A stretch of DNA of 15,242 nt, taken from contig JAISZP010000176.1 of assembly GCA_031269135.1 (NCBI GenBank), positions 1 to 15,242 of the forward strand. The letters run 5' to 3'. The first letter of the stretch is position 1; every line of letters begins with the position of its first letter. A program made the position numbers and the translations under genes. Below the pieces are notes generated by a model. The model was not told the DNA's origin. It did not search any database and saw only the letters and a list, made by a program, of their open reading frames with translations. Below, piece after piece: positions 1-8,191 of the stretch. This DNA comes from Deltaproteobacteria bacterium. GTDB taxonomy: Bacteria; Desulfobacterota; Desulfarculia; Adiutricales; Adiutricaceae.

Positions 1-3
1 TGC

Positions 4-97
4 TGGCGGAGACGGTGGGATTCGAACCCACGTGCCGGCTCATCACCGACAAGACGATTTCGAGTCGCCCCCGTTACGGCCACTTCGGTACGTCTCC
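4..97 (-). tRNA. tRNA-Ser (anticodon CGA)
   Basis: On the minus strand this folds as a class II tRNA. The acceptor stem GGAGACG/CGTCTCC is followed by discriminator G and an encoded CCA. The short D-stem is CCG/CGG. The anticodon stem GGCGA/TCGTC encloses loop CTCGAAA, giving anticodon CGA, which reads UCG serine codons. A long variable arm and the T-arm GTGGG-TTCGAAT-CCCAC follow. The long variable arm fits serine. It lies downstream of the terminator that ends the nuo operon, so it is probably transcribed separately; I found no convincing promoter for it. Confidence 0.96.
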
Positions 98-192
98 GCA
101 TAAAAAGAATTTGAAGCATTCCTTGACGCTGATGTTTTAGTCTATGTTTAAGCGCCGGATGACGACGGCAAACATGACTAAGCGATTTGAGA

Positions 193-229
193 TAAAAAGA
201 ATCGGGAGCCTGGCTCCCGATTCTTTTTA
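193..229 (-). terminator. Rho-independent terminator of the nuo operon
   Basis: A perfect inverted repeat with 18-bp arms around a single central base. The core GAATCGGGAGCC pairs with GGCTCCCGATTC and is flanked by A and T runs. Read on the minus strand it ends in a T run, about 55 bp after the nuoN stop. It is symmetrical, so it could also stop plus-strand transcription. It separates the operon from tRNA-Ser. Confidence 0.9.
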
Positions 230-241
230 AGCAAGCCGCGC

Positions 242-288
242 TTGCGGCGACTAATTGTTTGCGGCGACTTGTTGCTTGCGATGACTAA
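242..288. repeat. 17-bp tandem repeat at the nuoN stop
   Basis: Three degenerate copies of a unit beginning TTGCGGCGACT start at 242, 259 and 276, a strict 17-bp spacing. Read on the minus strand, the first copy contains the nuoN TAG stop codon, and the copies run downstream toward the terminator. The period is not a multiple of three. Similar arrays with other sequences lie at the nuoI and nuoH stops. Confidence 0.8.
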
Positions 289-1733
289 GGCAGCAACGTT
301 TGGCTGGCCGACAACACCAAGTTCCAAACAGGGCCAGGCAAGACGCCCAATATGAAGACCAGCAGGCCCAGCACCAAGGCGCCGCCTTGGCTTAGAGCGC
401 TCTTGTCTAAAACGAGAGACTGGGCGCCGCCGACGGGGATGTTTTCTTCGGTGTAGGAATGCCTGACCAAGGATAGGTAGTAGAAAATGGCGATGGCGGT
501 GTTTACGCAGACGACGATCACCAACCAATCGTAACCATGACCCCAGGCGCTGGTTATGAGCCAGAGTTTTCCTATGAAGCCTACGGTAGGCGGCAGACCG
601 ACCAAGGAAAAGGCGCCCATCAGAAGAGCCAGAGCCAATAGCGGCGATCTGGCCGACAGACCGTTCAAGTCCTCATAGCATAGATTTCGACCGTCAGTCG
701 CGATGCGGCTGATGATCCAAAAGCATAGCAGGTTCATAAGGATATAGGCCATGGCGTAAAAGGCCGCCGCCGCCAAGCCTTCGGCCGTTCCCGGCACTAA
801 ACCCACCAATATGTAGCCGGCGTGCGCGACCGACGAAAAACCCAGCATCCTCTTTAGGTCCTTTTGAGCCAAGGCGCATAGGTTTCCGTAAGTGATCGAG
901 ACTGCCGCCAAGATGGCCAATATGTCCGTCAGCGCTTCACCCGGAGTCAAGAAGGTGGCTAAGCGAATCAACACTATGACCGCTCCAAGCTTAGGCAAGG
1001 TGGCGACGTAAGCCGCCGTCTCGTTGCCGGAGCCTTGGTAGACGTCCGGGCACCAGAAGTGGAACGGAAAGAGCGCCAATTTGAAGAACATGCCGCCTAA
1101 AAACAGCGTCAGCCCAACGACGGCCAAAGCGCTGTCGGCCATCGACCAGTCGAGAAGCGCTAAATCCTTGATGGTGGTCACATGGTGGGTGGCGATGATG
1201 AAGGAAAGGCCGTAGAGGGCTAAAGCGGTCGCCGCCGCTCCAAAGAGGATATATTTCAGGCCCGCTTCGGCTGCTTGTTTGGAGCGGGTTCTGGCGGGGA
1301 TCAAGATGTACAGCGAGTAGCTGGAAAGCTCCATGGCCAGATAAACCGCGACCAGTTCGGCGGCGGATGAGAGCAACAGCAAACCAAAGGCTGAAAGAGT
1401 GAGAAAGACGTAGTAATCGCTCTTGCGTTCTTCCTCGACGGTCGTCTGGGTGATGGTGTTGAACCAAGCGACGGTGTAGCCGAGAGCGACCAAGATCTTG
1501 AAAAACTGAGACATCCCATCGATGCGGTAGCTGCCGAAGAACATGACGGCGTCGGCGTCGGTGGTCGCGGCGGCGGTGATCGCGGCGATTATGGCCGCGA
1601 CGGGGCACAGCTTGATCATAGATTTGGCGAAGGCCGCCGAGCGGGACATGGCGCCCGCGAACAGCAGCAGAACCATCGCCAGGAAGATGACTTCAGGCCA
1701 AATGTGCCCAAAGGAGAAGTTTAGGCCTTCCAT
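285..1733 (-). CDS. nuoN: NADH-quinone oxidoreductase subunit N
   Basis: An antiporter-like membrane subunit of complex I that carries protons in the membrane arm next to NuoK. At 482 residues it is of normal family length and almost wholly hydrophobic, with about 14 membrane segments. The expected charged residues are visible: TM5 glutamate E135 (YLAMELSSYS), the broken-helix lysine K218 (FFKLALFPFHFW), K248 and the TM12 lysine K389 (GFIGKLW). The start is supported by a perfect AGGAGG seven bases before the ATG. The ATG overlaps the nuoM stop by one base (TAATG), which implies translational coupling. It is the last gene of the operon, followed by a tandem repeat and a terminator. Confidence 0.97.
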   Translation of the reverse strand: MEGLNFSFGHIWPEVIFLAMVLLLFAGAMSRSAAFAKSMIKLCPVAAIIAAITAAATTDADAVMFFGSYRIDGMSQFFKILVALGYTVAWFNTITQTTVEEERKSDYYVFLTLSAFGLLLLSSAAELVAVYLAMELSSYSLYILIPARTRSKQAAEAGLKYILFGAAATALALYGLSFIIATHHVTTIKDLALLDWSMADSALAVVGLTLFLGGMFFKLALFPFHFWCPDVYQGSGNETAAYVATLPKLGAVIVLIRLATFLTPGEALTDILAILAAVSITYGNLCALAQKDLKRMLGFSSVAHAGYILVGLVPGTAEGLAAAAFYAMAYILMNLLCFWIISRIATDGRNLCYEDLNGLSARSPLLALALLMGAFSLVGLPPTVGFIGKLWLITSAWGHGYDWLVIVVCVNTAIAIFYYLSLVRHSYTEENIPVGGAQSLVLDKSALSQGGALVLGLLVFILGVLPGPVWNLVLSASQTLLP

Positions 1734-3316
1734 TAGTTGACCTCCTCTGAAGCGACCGGGGTTTTGGAGCTTGTGAGCAAGAGGTCTTCCTCGTAAATTT
1801 TCCCTTCAGGCTCGCCTTTGACCGAGGTCACTTCAATGACGTTCACCAGGTTTCTTCTGGCGGCGAAGTCGTCAGCCGTGTCTTTGACCGAGGGGCCGAT
1901 GAGGCCCAACAAACCGCTGGGAGCGAGTCCCAGGTAGACGACCAAAGCCGCCGGAACAATCAAATAGGCCCATTCTTTCTTCTTTAGGTCCAACCAGCTC
2001 TTGCCCTGAGGGCTGGCCGGTTGTCCCCAGGCCATCTTTAAGGTGACTTTGAGTATATAAGCCGCCGACAGCAGCGCCCCTGGGATGGTCAAAAAGCCGA
2101 CGACGTTGGAGACCTTGAAAGCGGCCATGATGATGATGAATTCGCCTACGAAACCGTTGGTGCCGGGGAAGCCGAAACTCGCCAGCCCAAACAGGCCCCA
2201 GAAAAACATGAAGGCCGGTAGATACTTGCCGAGTCCCAGATTGTTCTCAATCTCCCGGCTGTGGCTCCGTTCATAGACGGCGCCGATGAGCATGAACAAA
2301 GCGCCGGTGATTATGCCGTGATTGAGCATCTGGAAGATGGCCCCGTTTATGCCCTCCTGGGTGAACAAAAAGATGCCCAGCGTCACAAAGCCCATGTGGG
2401 CCACGCTCGAATAGGCTATCAATTTCTTTATGTCTTTTTGTCCCAGGGCCACCGCGCCGCCGTAGAGGATGGAAGCTATGCTTATGGCGATCATCATCGG
2501 GGCGAAGCTGGCTGAGGCCGCCGGGCAAATAGGCAGAGAGAAGCGCAGAAAACCGTAAGTTCCCATCTTCAGCAGCACTGCGGCCAGTATCACCGAGCCG
2601 GCCGACGGCGCCTGGACGTGGGCGGCCGGAAGCCAGGTGTGGAAGGGAAACATCGGGACCTTGATGGCGAAGGCGATAAAGAAGGCCAAGAATATCCAGT
2701 ATTGAAACTTGAAGGAAAAATTGGCCTGCATCAACTCCGGGATCGAAAAGGTGCCTGAGACGATCCTCAAGGCGACTATGGCGACCAATAAGAGAGTGCT
2801 TCCGGCCAAGGTGTAGAGGAAGAATTTGATGGAAGCGTATCTTCTTTGATCTCCGCCCCAGATGGCGATCATGAGGTACATCGGGATCAACAAAGCTTCC
2901 CAAAAGACGTAGAAGAGAACCAAGTCCAAAGCCGAGAACACGCCGACGCAGGCCGTGGTCATAAGCAACAAGCAGACGTGAAATTCTTTGATTCTGCGAC
3001 CGATGTAGGTCCACGAGCATAGAACGCACATGGGAAGCGTCAGTATGCTCAACCAGATCATAAGGATGCTGATGCCGTCCACGCCCATGGTGTAGCTTAG
3101 GCCCCAGGCCGCCCAGGGGATGCTTTCCAAGAACTGAAAGCCGCTTTGCGCCTTGAATCCAACTAATGGGATGGCTAGAAGCAACTCGATCAAAGAGGCT
3201 ATAAGCGTAACCACCCTGACTGCGCTGTCGGTTTTGACGAAAGCCAAAAGCAAAGCCGCCGCGAGAGGCCAAAAAGTTAAGACGGTCAATACCGGATAGG
3301 AGCTAAATTGGTCCAT
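1733..3316 (-). CDS. nuoM: NADH-quinone oxidoreductase subunit M
   Basis: An antiporter-like proton-channel subunit of the complex I membrane arm, 527 residues. Visible key residues are TM5 glutamate E140 (VFWEALLIPMY), K219 in AIKVPMFPFHTWLP, K250 in TM8, H333 in MLNHGIITG, and E392 in NGFVGEF; glutamate rather than lysine at that last site is typical of NuoM. A hydrophilic tail of about 50 residues ends the protein and probably faces the cytoplasm. The chosen ATG has only a weak ribosome site (GGAT, about 12 bases upstream), so the exact start is less certain than for its neighbours. A small CCGCC/GGCGG hairpin lies in the short gap after the upstream gene. Confidence 0.96.
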   Translation of the reverse strand: MDQFSSYPVLTVLTFWPLAAALLLAFVKTDSAVRVVTLIASLIELLLAIPLVGFKAQSGFQFLESIPWAAWGLSYTMGVDGISILMIWLSILTLPMCVLCSWTYIGRRIKEFHVCLLLMTTACVGVFSALDLVLFYVFWEALLIPMYLMIAIWGGDQRRYASIKFFLYTLAGSTLLLVAIVALRIVSGTFSIPELMQANFSFKFQYWIFLAFFIAFAIKVPMFPFHTWLPAAHVQAPSAGSVILAAVLLKMGTYGFLRFSLPICPAASASFAPMMIAISIASILYGGAVALGQKDIKKLIAYSSVAHMGFVTLGIFLFTQEGINGAIFQMLNHGIITGALFMLIGAVYERSHSREIENNLGLGKYLPAFMFFWGLFGLASFGFPGTNGFVGEFIIIMAAFKVSNVVGFLTIPGALLSAAYILKVTLKMAWGQPASPQGKSWLDLKKKEWAYLIVPAALVVYLGLAPSGLLGLIGPSVKDTADDFAARRNLVNVIEVTSVKGEPEGKIYEEDLLLTSSKTPVASEEVN

Positions 3317-3364
3317 TATTATCGATCATCCGCTTGAGTCCGCCGAAAGGCGGGATTTGGTGGA

Positions 3365-5152
3365 TCAAAAACCATACCAGAAAAAGGCGAAAATCAACAA
3401 CCCTACCACCACCATCAAGGCCAAGTAGTGCTGCAAACGACCGTTTTGAATCAGAGCCGTAAGATAGCCCAGACCTTTGACGCCGTAGGCCGAGCCATCG
3501 ACGACCCCGTCGATGGCCGCCCGGTCGAACCAGGCCGAAAGGCGCGCCAGTCCCTTTAAAACCCTCAGGCCGACCTTATTCCAGACCTCAGTCCAGAAGT
3601 TGTCGATGAAGGCTATGGGACGGCAGATCAAAAAGAGCAATATTTTGCCGATCAGCCTGTAGAACCAGTCGAAGTCCAGATTCAAGGCCTTGTGCGGCTC
3701 AATCACCTTTCTCATGAAGTAGAAGGCGAGACCCGAGAAACCAAGCAACATCGCGGTCTGAAGGACGTTCCAGACCGTCCAGGGGTGATACTCGGAGACC
3801 ACTTGCTGATAAGGCAGGTAGCGGTAGAGCATCTCCGGGTACAAACCCTGAGCTAGACACAGAATCGAGAGAATGGCCATGCCCACATACATGTTGGCGG
3901 GGATGGGCTTCAAGACCCTCTTGGGATCGGGCTTTTTCCCGCCCCAGAAGGCGAAATAGGGAAGCTTCAGGCCGACTGAAATGAAGGTGCCGACCGCCGC
4001 CAACTCCAAGCCCAGCGCCACCCACGTGCGGTGCGCTTCGGCGGCGCCGGCGATGGTCATGGTCTTGGACACGAAGCCGTTGAACAAGGGCATGCCGGAG
4101 ATGGAAAGAGCGGCCACCATGTAACAGACCATCACCCAGGGAAGGCGCGAGGCCAGCCCTCCGAGTTCGTCGAGCTTTTGAGTCCCGGCGCTGTAGAGCA
4201 CCGCGCCGGCGGCCATAAACAGCAGACCTTTATATAAGATGTGAGCGTAGGCGTGGGCGCTGGCCCCATTTATGGTCATATACGTGCCTACCCCAATGCC
4301 GGCCACCATGTATCCCACCTGGGAGACGATGTGGTACGACAGGATTCGGCGGGCGTTGTTTTCCATGGAAGCGAAGAGAACGCCGTAAATCGCCATTATG
4401 GTTCCGGCGATGGCCAGGATTTCCCAGCCGGGGAAAGCTCTGGCCAAAACGTAGACGGCTGTTTTGGTGGTATAGGCGCACATGAAGACCGAGCCGGTGA
4501 CGGTGCCTCTAGGATAAGCATCCGGCAGCCAGGCGTGCAGAGGAACGACAGCCGCGTTTACGCAAAAGCCTATCAAAATGAGCCAGTCGGCGGTCGTGGC
4601 CCCGGCGGGATCGATCGGTCCGAAATCGAACGAGCCGGTCATCCGGTAGCGAAGCAGCAAACCGCCTAGGAGGAACAAGCCTCCCACCACGTGGTAGAGA
4701 AAATACCTGAAAGCGGCCAGCACCGACTCTCTGGTGCGGTTGAGCATCACCAAAAACGTCGAGCCGATGCTCATGAGTTCCCAGAAAAGGAACAAGGTGA
4801 TGTAATCGCCCGCGAACAAGCAGCCGAAACCGCCGGTCACGTAGAGAAGCGCGGCCAAATGCTGACCTTTGTCGTTTACGTGGAGCGAAAAGATGATGCC
4901 CGCCAAGCTCATGATCGCGAAGACTTGAGCGAAGACTTGCGAGAGCGCGTCGACGTGCCCCAGTTTCAAGGTCTGACCAAGCCATTGCAAGGTCAAATAG
5001 TCGCCCGGAGTGCTGTTGAAGGCCGCGTAAATGGCGGCTAACGGCGGGAGAATCAATAAAAATTTCCAGCGCCGATTGCCGGGCAGCAGCGGCAACACCA
5101 GGGCCAATAATAAGAACGCTAGCGATGGATGGTAGAAATCAGAGGTCGGCAT
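3365..5152 (-). CDS. NuoL/MrpA-like antiporter subunit of complex I (595 aa)
   Basis: Occupies the operon position of NuoL. The body is a proton-conducting antiporter fold with E125 in TM5 (FLFWELMSIGS), K230 (YTTKTAVYVL), K308 (HILYKGLLF) and K363 (GFVSKTM). The C-terminal third resembles monovalent cation antiporters (LNLDFDWFYRL, about 491-500). It then has a NuoL-like end: an amphipathic stretch of about 505-570 and a final helix after QNGRLQHYL, the region that forms the lateral helix and anchor in NuoL. At the broken-helix position where NuoL, NuoM and NuoN have lysine (KxxxxPxHxWLP), this protein has N199 (VNAAVVPLHAWLP). GAGG precedes the ATG by six bases. The start overlaps the upstream gene by 14 bp, so translation is probably coupled. 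I give no symbol because it is not a standard NuoL. Confidence 0.9.
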   Translation of the reverse strand: MPTSDFYHPSLAFLLLALVLPLLPGNRRWKFLLILPPLAAIYAAFNSTPGDYLTLQWLGQTLKLGHVDALSQVFAQVFAIMSLAGIIFSLHVNDKGQHLAALLYVTGGFGCLFAGDYITLFLFWELMSIGSTFLVMLNRTRESVLAAFRYFLYHVVGGLFLLGGLLLRYRMTGSFDFGPIDPAGATTADWLILIGFCVNAAVVPLHAWLPDAYPRGTVTGSVFMCAYTTKTAVYVLARAFPGWEILAIAGTIMAIYGVLFASMENNARRILSYHIVSQVGYMVAGIGVGTYMTINGASAHAYAHILYKGLLFMAAGAVLYSAGTQKLDELGGLASRLPWVMVCYMVAALSISGMPLFNGFVSKTMTIAGAAEAHRTWVALGLELAAVGTFISVGLKLPYFAFWGGKKPDPKRVLKPIPANMYVGMAILSILCLAQGLYPEMLYRYLPYQQVVSEYHPWTVWNVLQTAMLLGFSGLAFYFMRKVIEPHKALNLDFDWFYRLIGKILLFLICRPIAFIDNFWTEVWNKVGLRVLKGLARLSAWFDRAAIDGVVDGSAYGVKGLGYLTALIQNGRLQHYLALMVVVGLLIFAFFWYGF

Positions 5153-5537
5153 AGTGGTCCTCGGTCCTCTTAATTATAGGCTGTATTACTTTTTTCACTA
5201 AAAAAATCATCACCACGCCGCAGACAAGTCCAAAAACCGGCCAGAAAAATGGATAGCGGTCCACGTTGAAGTGGGGGTGGTGGTTGGCGACGACAAGATT
5301 AAGCAGCGCCGCAAGCGCCAGGACCCCGAACATCAGGTTTCGCCAAGCCTTTAGGCGCGGAGGAGTTAGTTGGGCCGCCAAGAATCGGCCTAAGGCGCTG
5401 TCGTTTTCCGAAGACGCTATGTTTTCCGAAGACGTCGCGTTTTCCGAAGCTATAGCGTTTTCCGAAGGCCTGTCGTTTACCGAAGATGATTTTTCCAAAG
5501 ACGTATTTTCCAAGGGCTTATTATTTTCCGAAGACAT
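5139..5537 (-). CDS. Small two-helix membrane protein of the complex I operon
   Basis: A 132-residue protein I cannot assign to a named family. Residues 1 to about 48 are polar and repetitive, with recurring SEN, SSEN and LEN, and look disordered. The C-terminal part holds two membrane helices: about 67-85 (LMFGVLALAALLNLVVA) and about 95-113 (FFWPVFGLVCGVVMIFL). The loop between them is HHPHFNVDRYP, and a basic then acidic tail follows (KKVIQPIIKRTEDHYADL). It lies between the two extra antiporter-like subunits and overlaps the downstream one by 14 bp, so it is probably an accessory membrane-arm subunit or an assembly factor. The start has GGAG six bases upstream. The SEN region is encoded by an 18-bp tandem DNA repeat, which suggests that only the helical part is under strong constraint. 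Confidence 0.85.
   Translation of the reverse strand: MSSENNKPLENTSLEKSSSVNDRPSENAIASENATSSENIASSENDSALGRFLAAQLTPPRLKAWRNLMFGVLALAALLNLVVANHHPHFNVDRYPFFWPVFGLVCGVVMIFLVKKVIQPIIKRTEDHYADL
5403..5537. repeat. 18-bp in-frame tandem repeat coding the SEN-rich N-terminus
   Basis: Four nearly regular 18-bp units beginning GTTTTCCGAAG start at 5403, 5421, 5439 and 5457. Degenerate copies built on TTTTCCRAAGAC continue up to the start codon at 5535-5537. On the coding strand each unit encodes six residues with Ser-Glu-Asn. The period is a multiple of three, so the array keeps the reading frame, in contrast to the 16- and 17-bp arrays in the spacers. Confidence 0.88.
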
Positions 5538-5571
5538 GGTTATCTCCAGTTTCGATTGACTGAAACGGCGG

Positions 5572-7062
5572 CTAAAATTGACCGAACATGCGGATGAAAT
5601 TCTGGAACAACTGCGGGTAAATGCCCAAAACGACCGACACTATGGAGGTGAAGACCAGCGGGACCACCATCGAAAGCGGGGCCTCCTTGTACTGCTCCAA
5701 GTGAGCGTCTGGGTCGGCCGGCAAGAAAAAGGCTCGGTAGAATATGGGCACGAAGTAACCGGCGTTTAAGGCGGTGGAACATAAAAGGGCTATCAACAGC
5801 ACCAGCTGTCCCTGGTCTATGGCGCCGTTGACGATATACCACTTCGAGGCGAACCCGCTCACCGGGGGCATGCCTATCATCGACAAGCTGGCCAACCCGA
5901 AGGCCCCAAAGGTCCACGGCATTCGTCGACCCAAACCGTTCATCTTTTTGATCGATTTCAAATGACTGGCCACATATATGGCGCCGGCCCCGAAAAACAA
6001 GGTGATCTTGGAGAAGGCGTGGTTGCCGATGTGCATAAGACCGCCCTGAACAGCCATCGGGGCGGCTAGGGCCACGCCGATTATCACATACGACAGCTGG
6101 CTCACGGTCGAATAGGCGAGCCTGGCTTTTATGTCGTCTTTGGTCAAGGCTATGAGAGAGGCGACCACTATGGTCAGGCCGGCCAAGTAAGCGGTTGGGA
6201 GAGATAAACCCAGGGCCGTCATCGTTTCGGTGCCGAAGCCCGACAGGATTATGCGGCTGACCGAAAAGACGCCTGCCTTGACGACGGCCACGGCGTGCAA
6301 AAGGGCGGAGACCGGTGTGGGGGCGACCATGGCCGAAGGGAGCCAGTTATGGAAAGGCATCAAGGCCGCTTTGGCGAGACCGGCGATGAACAAGACGTAG
6401 GTCAGCCTCACCAGGTTGGGATGAGCGGCTATGACCTCCGCGCTGAAGATGCCGTTTTTCACGTCTCCCAAGGGAAAATCGAGAGTTCCGGCCAAGACGT
6501 AAGTCAGAATCATCGCCGGGAGCAAAAATAGTTTCGAGGTGCCCATCAAGTAGACCAAATACTTTTTGGCGCCGTAGAAGCCTTCTTCGTCTTGATGGTG
6601 GGCGACCAAAGGATAAGTGAACACGGAGATTATTTCGTAGAACAGGTACAGCGTAAAGACGTTGGCGGCCATCGCCACGCCTACGGCCCCCAGTATGGCC
6701 ACCGCGAAACAGAAGTAGTATCTGGTCTGGGCGTGTTCTTTGAGGCTCCGCATGTATCCGATGTTGTAACTGGTGGCGAAGACCCACAGGAAGGGGGCGA
6801 TGAAGGCGAAGATGAAGCCGAGACCGTCAAGGGCGATGGTTACCGTTAGTCCCGGGTAGAGGCGGAACAATTCATGGCGGTAAATGACCCCGCTAAGCAG
6901 CGCCGGGACAAAACTAAGCATGATTATGGCCGTAATCGAGCCGGCGACGAAGGAGACGGCCTCCCTTAGGTTTTGGTTCCGGCCCGTCAACAAAATGGCG
7001 AAGGGGGCCAGAAAGGTGACCAAAAGCGGCCAGAGCACATTGGAACTATCAATAACCGTCAT
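5572..7062 (-). CDS. MrpD-like proton antiporter subunit of complex I (496 aa)
   Basis: An extra antiporter-like subunit directly after nuoK. It has about 14 membrane segments and all the usual channel residues: E143 in TM5 (LYLFYEIISVF), K231 in GLAKAALMPFHNWLPSA, K262 in TM8, K352 (NHAFSKITLF) and K407 (GFASKWY). It lacks the long C-terminal lateral helix of NuoL and ends soon after TM14. It resembles the monovalent cation/proton antiporter subunit D family found in complex I operons of sulfate reducers (remembered family knowledge). A GAGAT motif lies just upstream of the ATG. Its probable role is proton or sodium translocation at the tip of the membrane arm. With the 595-residue protein, NuoM and NuoN it makes four antiporter modules in this operon. 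Confidence 0.9.
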   Translation of the reverse strand: MTVIDSSNVLWPLLVTFLAPFAILLTGRNQNLREAVSFVAGSITAIIMLSFVPALLSGVIYRHELFRLYPGLTVTIALDGLGFIFAFIAPFLWVFATSYNIGYMRSLKEHAQTRYYFCFAVAILGAVGVAMAANVFTLYLFYEIISVFTYPLVAHHQDEEGFYGAKKYLVYLMGTSKLFLLPAMILTYVLAGTLDFPLGDVKNGIFSAEVIAAHPNLVRLTYVLFIAGLAKAALMPFHNWLPSAMVAPTPVSALLHAVAVVKAGVFSVSRIILSGFGTETMTALGLSLPTAYLAGLTIVVASLIALTKDDIKARLAYSTVSQLSYVIIGVALAAPMAVQGGLMHIGNHAFSKITLFFGAGAIYVASHLKSIKKMNGLGRRMPWTFGAFGLASLSMIGMPPVSGFASKWYIVNGAIDQGQLVLLIALLCSTALNAGYFVPIFYRAFFLPADPDAHLEQYKEAPLSMVVPLVFTSIVSVVLGIYPQLFQNFIRMFGQF

Positions 7063-7118
7063 ATTTATCTCGCAGCCACATATGCTGAATCGTTCCCCGA
7101 GGATGAGTCGAGGATTTG

Positions 7119-7439
7119 TTAATGAGACTTATTGGCTTGTATGGTGGATATTTCACTGGTGGCGACTTTTCCGAAGCGGCGCTGGACGACCATTATCATG
7201 GCCAGAATCAACGTCGCTTCCGCCGCGGCCAGGCCCATGACGAACAAGGCGGACAACTGCCCGTGAACCTCGGAGGCCGGAGTGCACTTGGCGGCGGCGA
7301 CGATCGACAGGCCCGCGCCGTTGAGCATAAGCTCAACGCTTATCAGCATGCCCACCAGCGTGCGCCTGGTGACCAATCCGGCCAGTCCCATGGAAAGAAG
7401 AAGAAGGGAGGCTAAGAAAAACAAAGTCAAGGTGCTCAT
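7119..7439 (-). CDS. nuoK: NADH-quinone oxidoreductase subunit K
   Basis: A small three-helix membrane subunit of complex I, 106 residues, related to MrpC and contributing to the proton path next to NuoN. The two conserved membrane glutamates are visible: E36 in SVELMLNG and E74 in AAAEATLIL. Its ATG overlaps the nuoJ stop codon (ATGA), a coupling arrangement typical of nuoJK. The last 15 or so residues are polar. The 56-bp spacer after it contains a direct repeat of CGAGGAT at 7098 and 7109. Confidence 0.97.
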   Translation of the reverse strand: MSTLTLFFLASLLLLSMGLAGLVTRRTLVGMLISVELMLNGAGLSIVAAAKCTPASEVHGQLSALFVMGLAAAEATLILAMIMVVQRRFGKVATSEISTIQANKSH

Positions 7440-8059
7440 TGGTCATTCCCCGCTTCCGGGCGGCGACGCCAGGCTAAAAAGACGGCCCCGGCCATAGCCA
7501 CCAAAAGGATTATCGATATGAGCTCGAAGGGGACCACGTCGAAGGTGATCAAGCCTTCGCCCAGCAGGCGAGTGTCGGTGGCGCCGTAGGTCACTTGCGG
7601 GAGTTTGTCGGCGTGAATTATCACCAGTGGAGCTAAAACCCCCAGCGGAACCACTGCGGCCAGCAAACCGTACAGACCGACGACCGGACTCGGCAGGCGG
7701 GCTTCTTCGCCTTCGGCGGTATTTTTAGTGAGCATTATGGCGAAGAAAATAAGCACGCAGACAGCTCCCACGTAAATCAACAGCTGCATGAAGGCCAGAA
7801 ATGGGCTGGCCAGCAGCATGTACATGCCCGCGACTCCCAGAAAGGTCAACACCAATCCGAGCATGGCCCGCACCAAATTGCGCGACATGACCGCCGCAGT
7901 CCCGCCGCCCAGGATGACCAGCACATATAGGGCGAAGGCGGCCAAGGCCGCAATCTGCTGGCCTGGAAGGTAGGCGCTGATTAAATCCTCTAGGTATGCC
8001 AGGGGACTGAAGATGGCGGCCAGTAGTGTGTCAAGGATCGGATTTATTAGCTGCTCCAT
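7436..8059 (-). CDS. nuoJ: NADH-quinone oxidoreductase subunit J
   Basis: A five-helix membrane subunit of complex I, 207 residues, close to family length. It includes the glycine-rich TM3 region (LLIYVGAVCVLIFFAIML, about 95-112), which contains the pi-bulge linked to coupling in known structures. An N-terminal segment of about 30 residues precedes the first long helix. The start has GAGG about eight bases upstream. The gene overlaps nuoK by four bases. A 129-bp A+T-rich spacer with a tandem repeat separates it from the upstream nuoI, unusually long for this operon. Confidence 0.96.
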   Translation of the reverse strand: MEQLINPILDTLLAAIFSPLAYLEDLISAYLPGQQIAALAAFALYVLVILGGGTAAVMSRNLVRAMLGLVLTFLGVAGMYMLLASPFLAFMQLLIYVGAVCVLIFFAIMLTKNTAEGEEARLPSPVVGLYGLLAAVVPLGVLAPLVIIHADKLPQVTYGATDTRLLGEGLITFDVVPFELISIILLVAMAGAVFLAWRRRPEAGNDQ

Positions 8060-8097
8060 GCCGAAAACCTCAAAAATGCGCTTTATATGTAAAAGTT

Positions 8098-8191
8098 TCT
8101 AATCAAATTATTTAAGTTGCAAGTAATTTAAGTTTCAATTAATTTAAGTTGCGATCAATTTAATTTTCAATAAATTTGATTATTGCGATTA
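8098..8191. repeat. 16-bp A+T-rich tandem repeat after nuoI
   Basis: Four consecutive 16-bp units start at 8114, 8130, 8146 and 8162 and follow a pattern like AAGTTGCAATTAATTT. Degenerate copies flank them at 8098 and 8178. The final copy contains the nuoI stop codon (TAA on the minus strand, 8189-8191), so the array starts at the stop and runs into the nuoI-nuoJ spacer. The spacer is much richer in A+T than the genes around it. The period is not a multiple of three. Confidence 0.88.

Noticed and set aside
2271..3272. A 333-codon minus-strand frame inside nuoM
   Set aside because: It is an alternate frame of nuoM: arginine- and histidine-rich, with no recognisable domain. The nuoM frame shows all family motifs.
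3338..3354. CCGCC/GGCGG hairpin between the 595-aa gene and nuoM as a terminator
   Set aside because: The stem is only 5 bp with no T run on the coding strand, and downstream operon genes follow at once.
8098..8191. The 16-bp repeat as a CRISPR array or replication iterons
   Set aside because: The units are contiguous with no spacers, degenerate, and lie inside an operon with no cas, rep or DnaA-box context.
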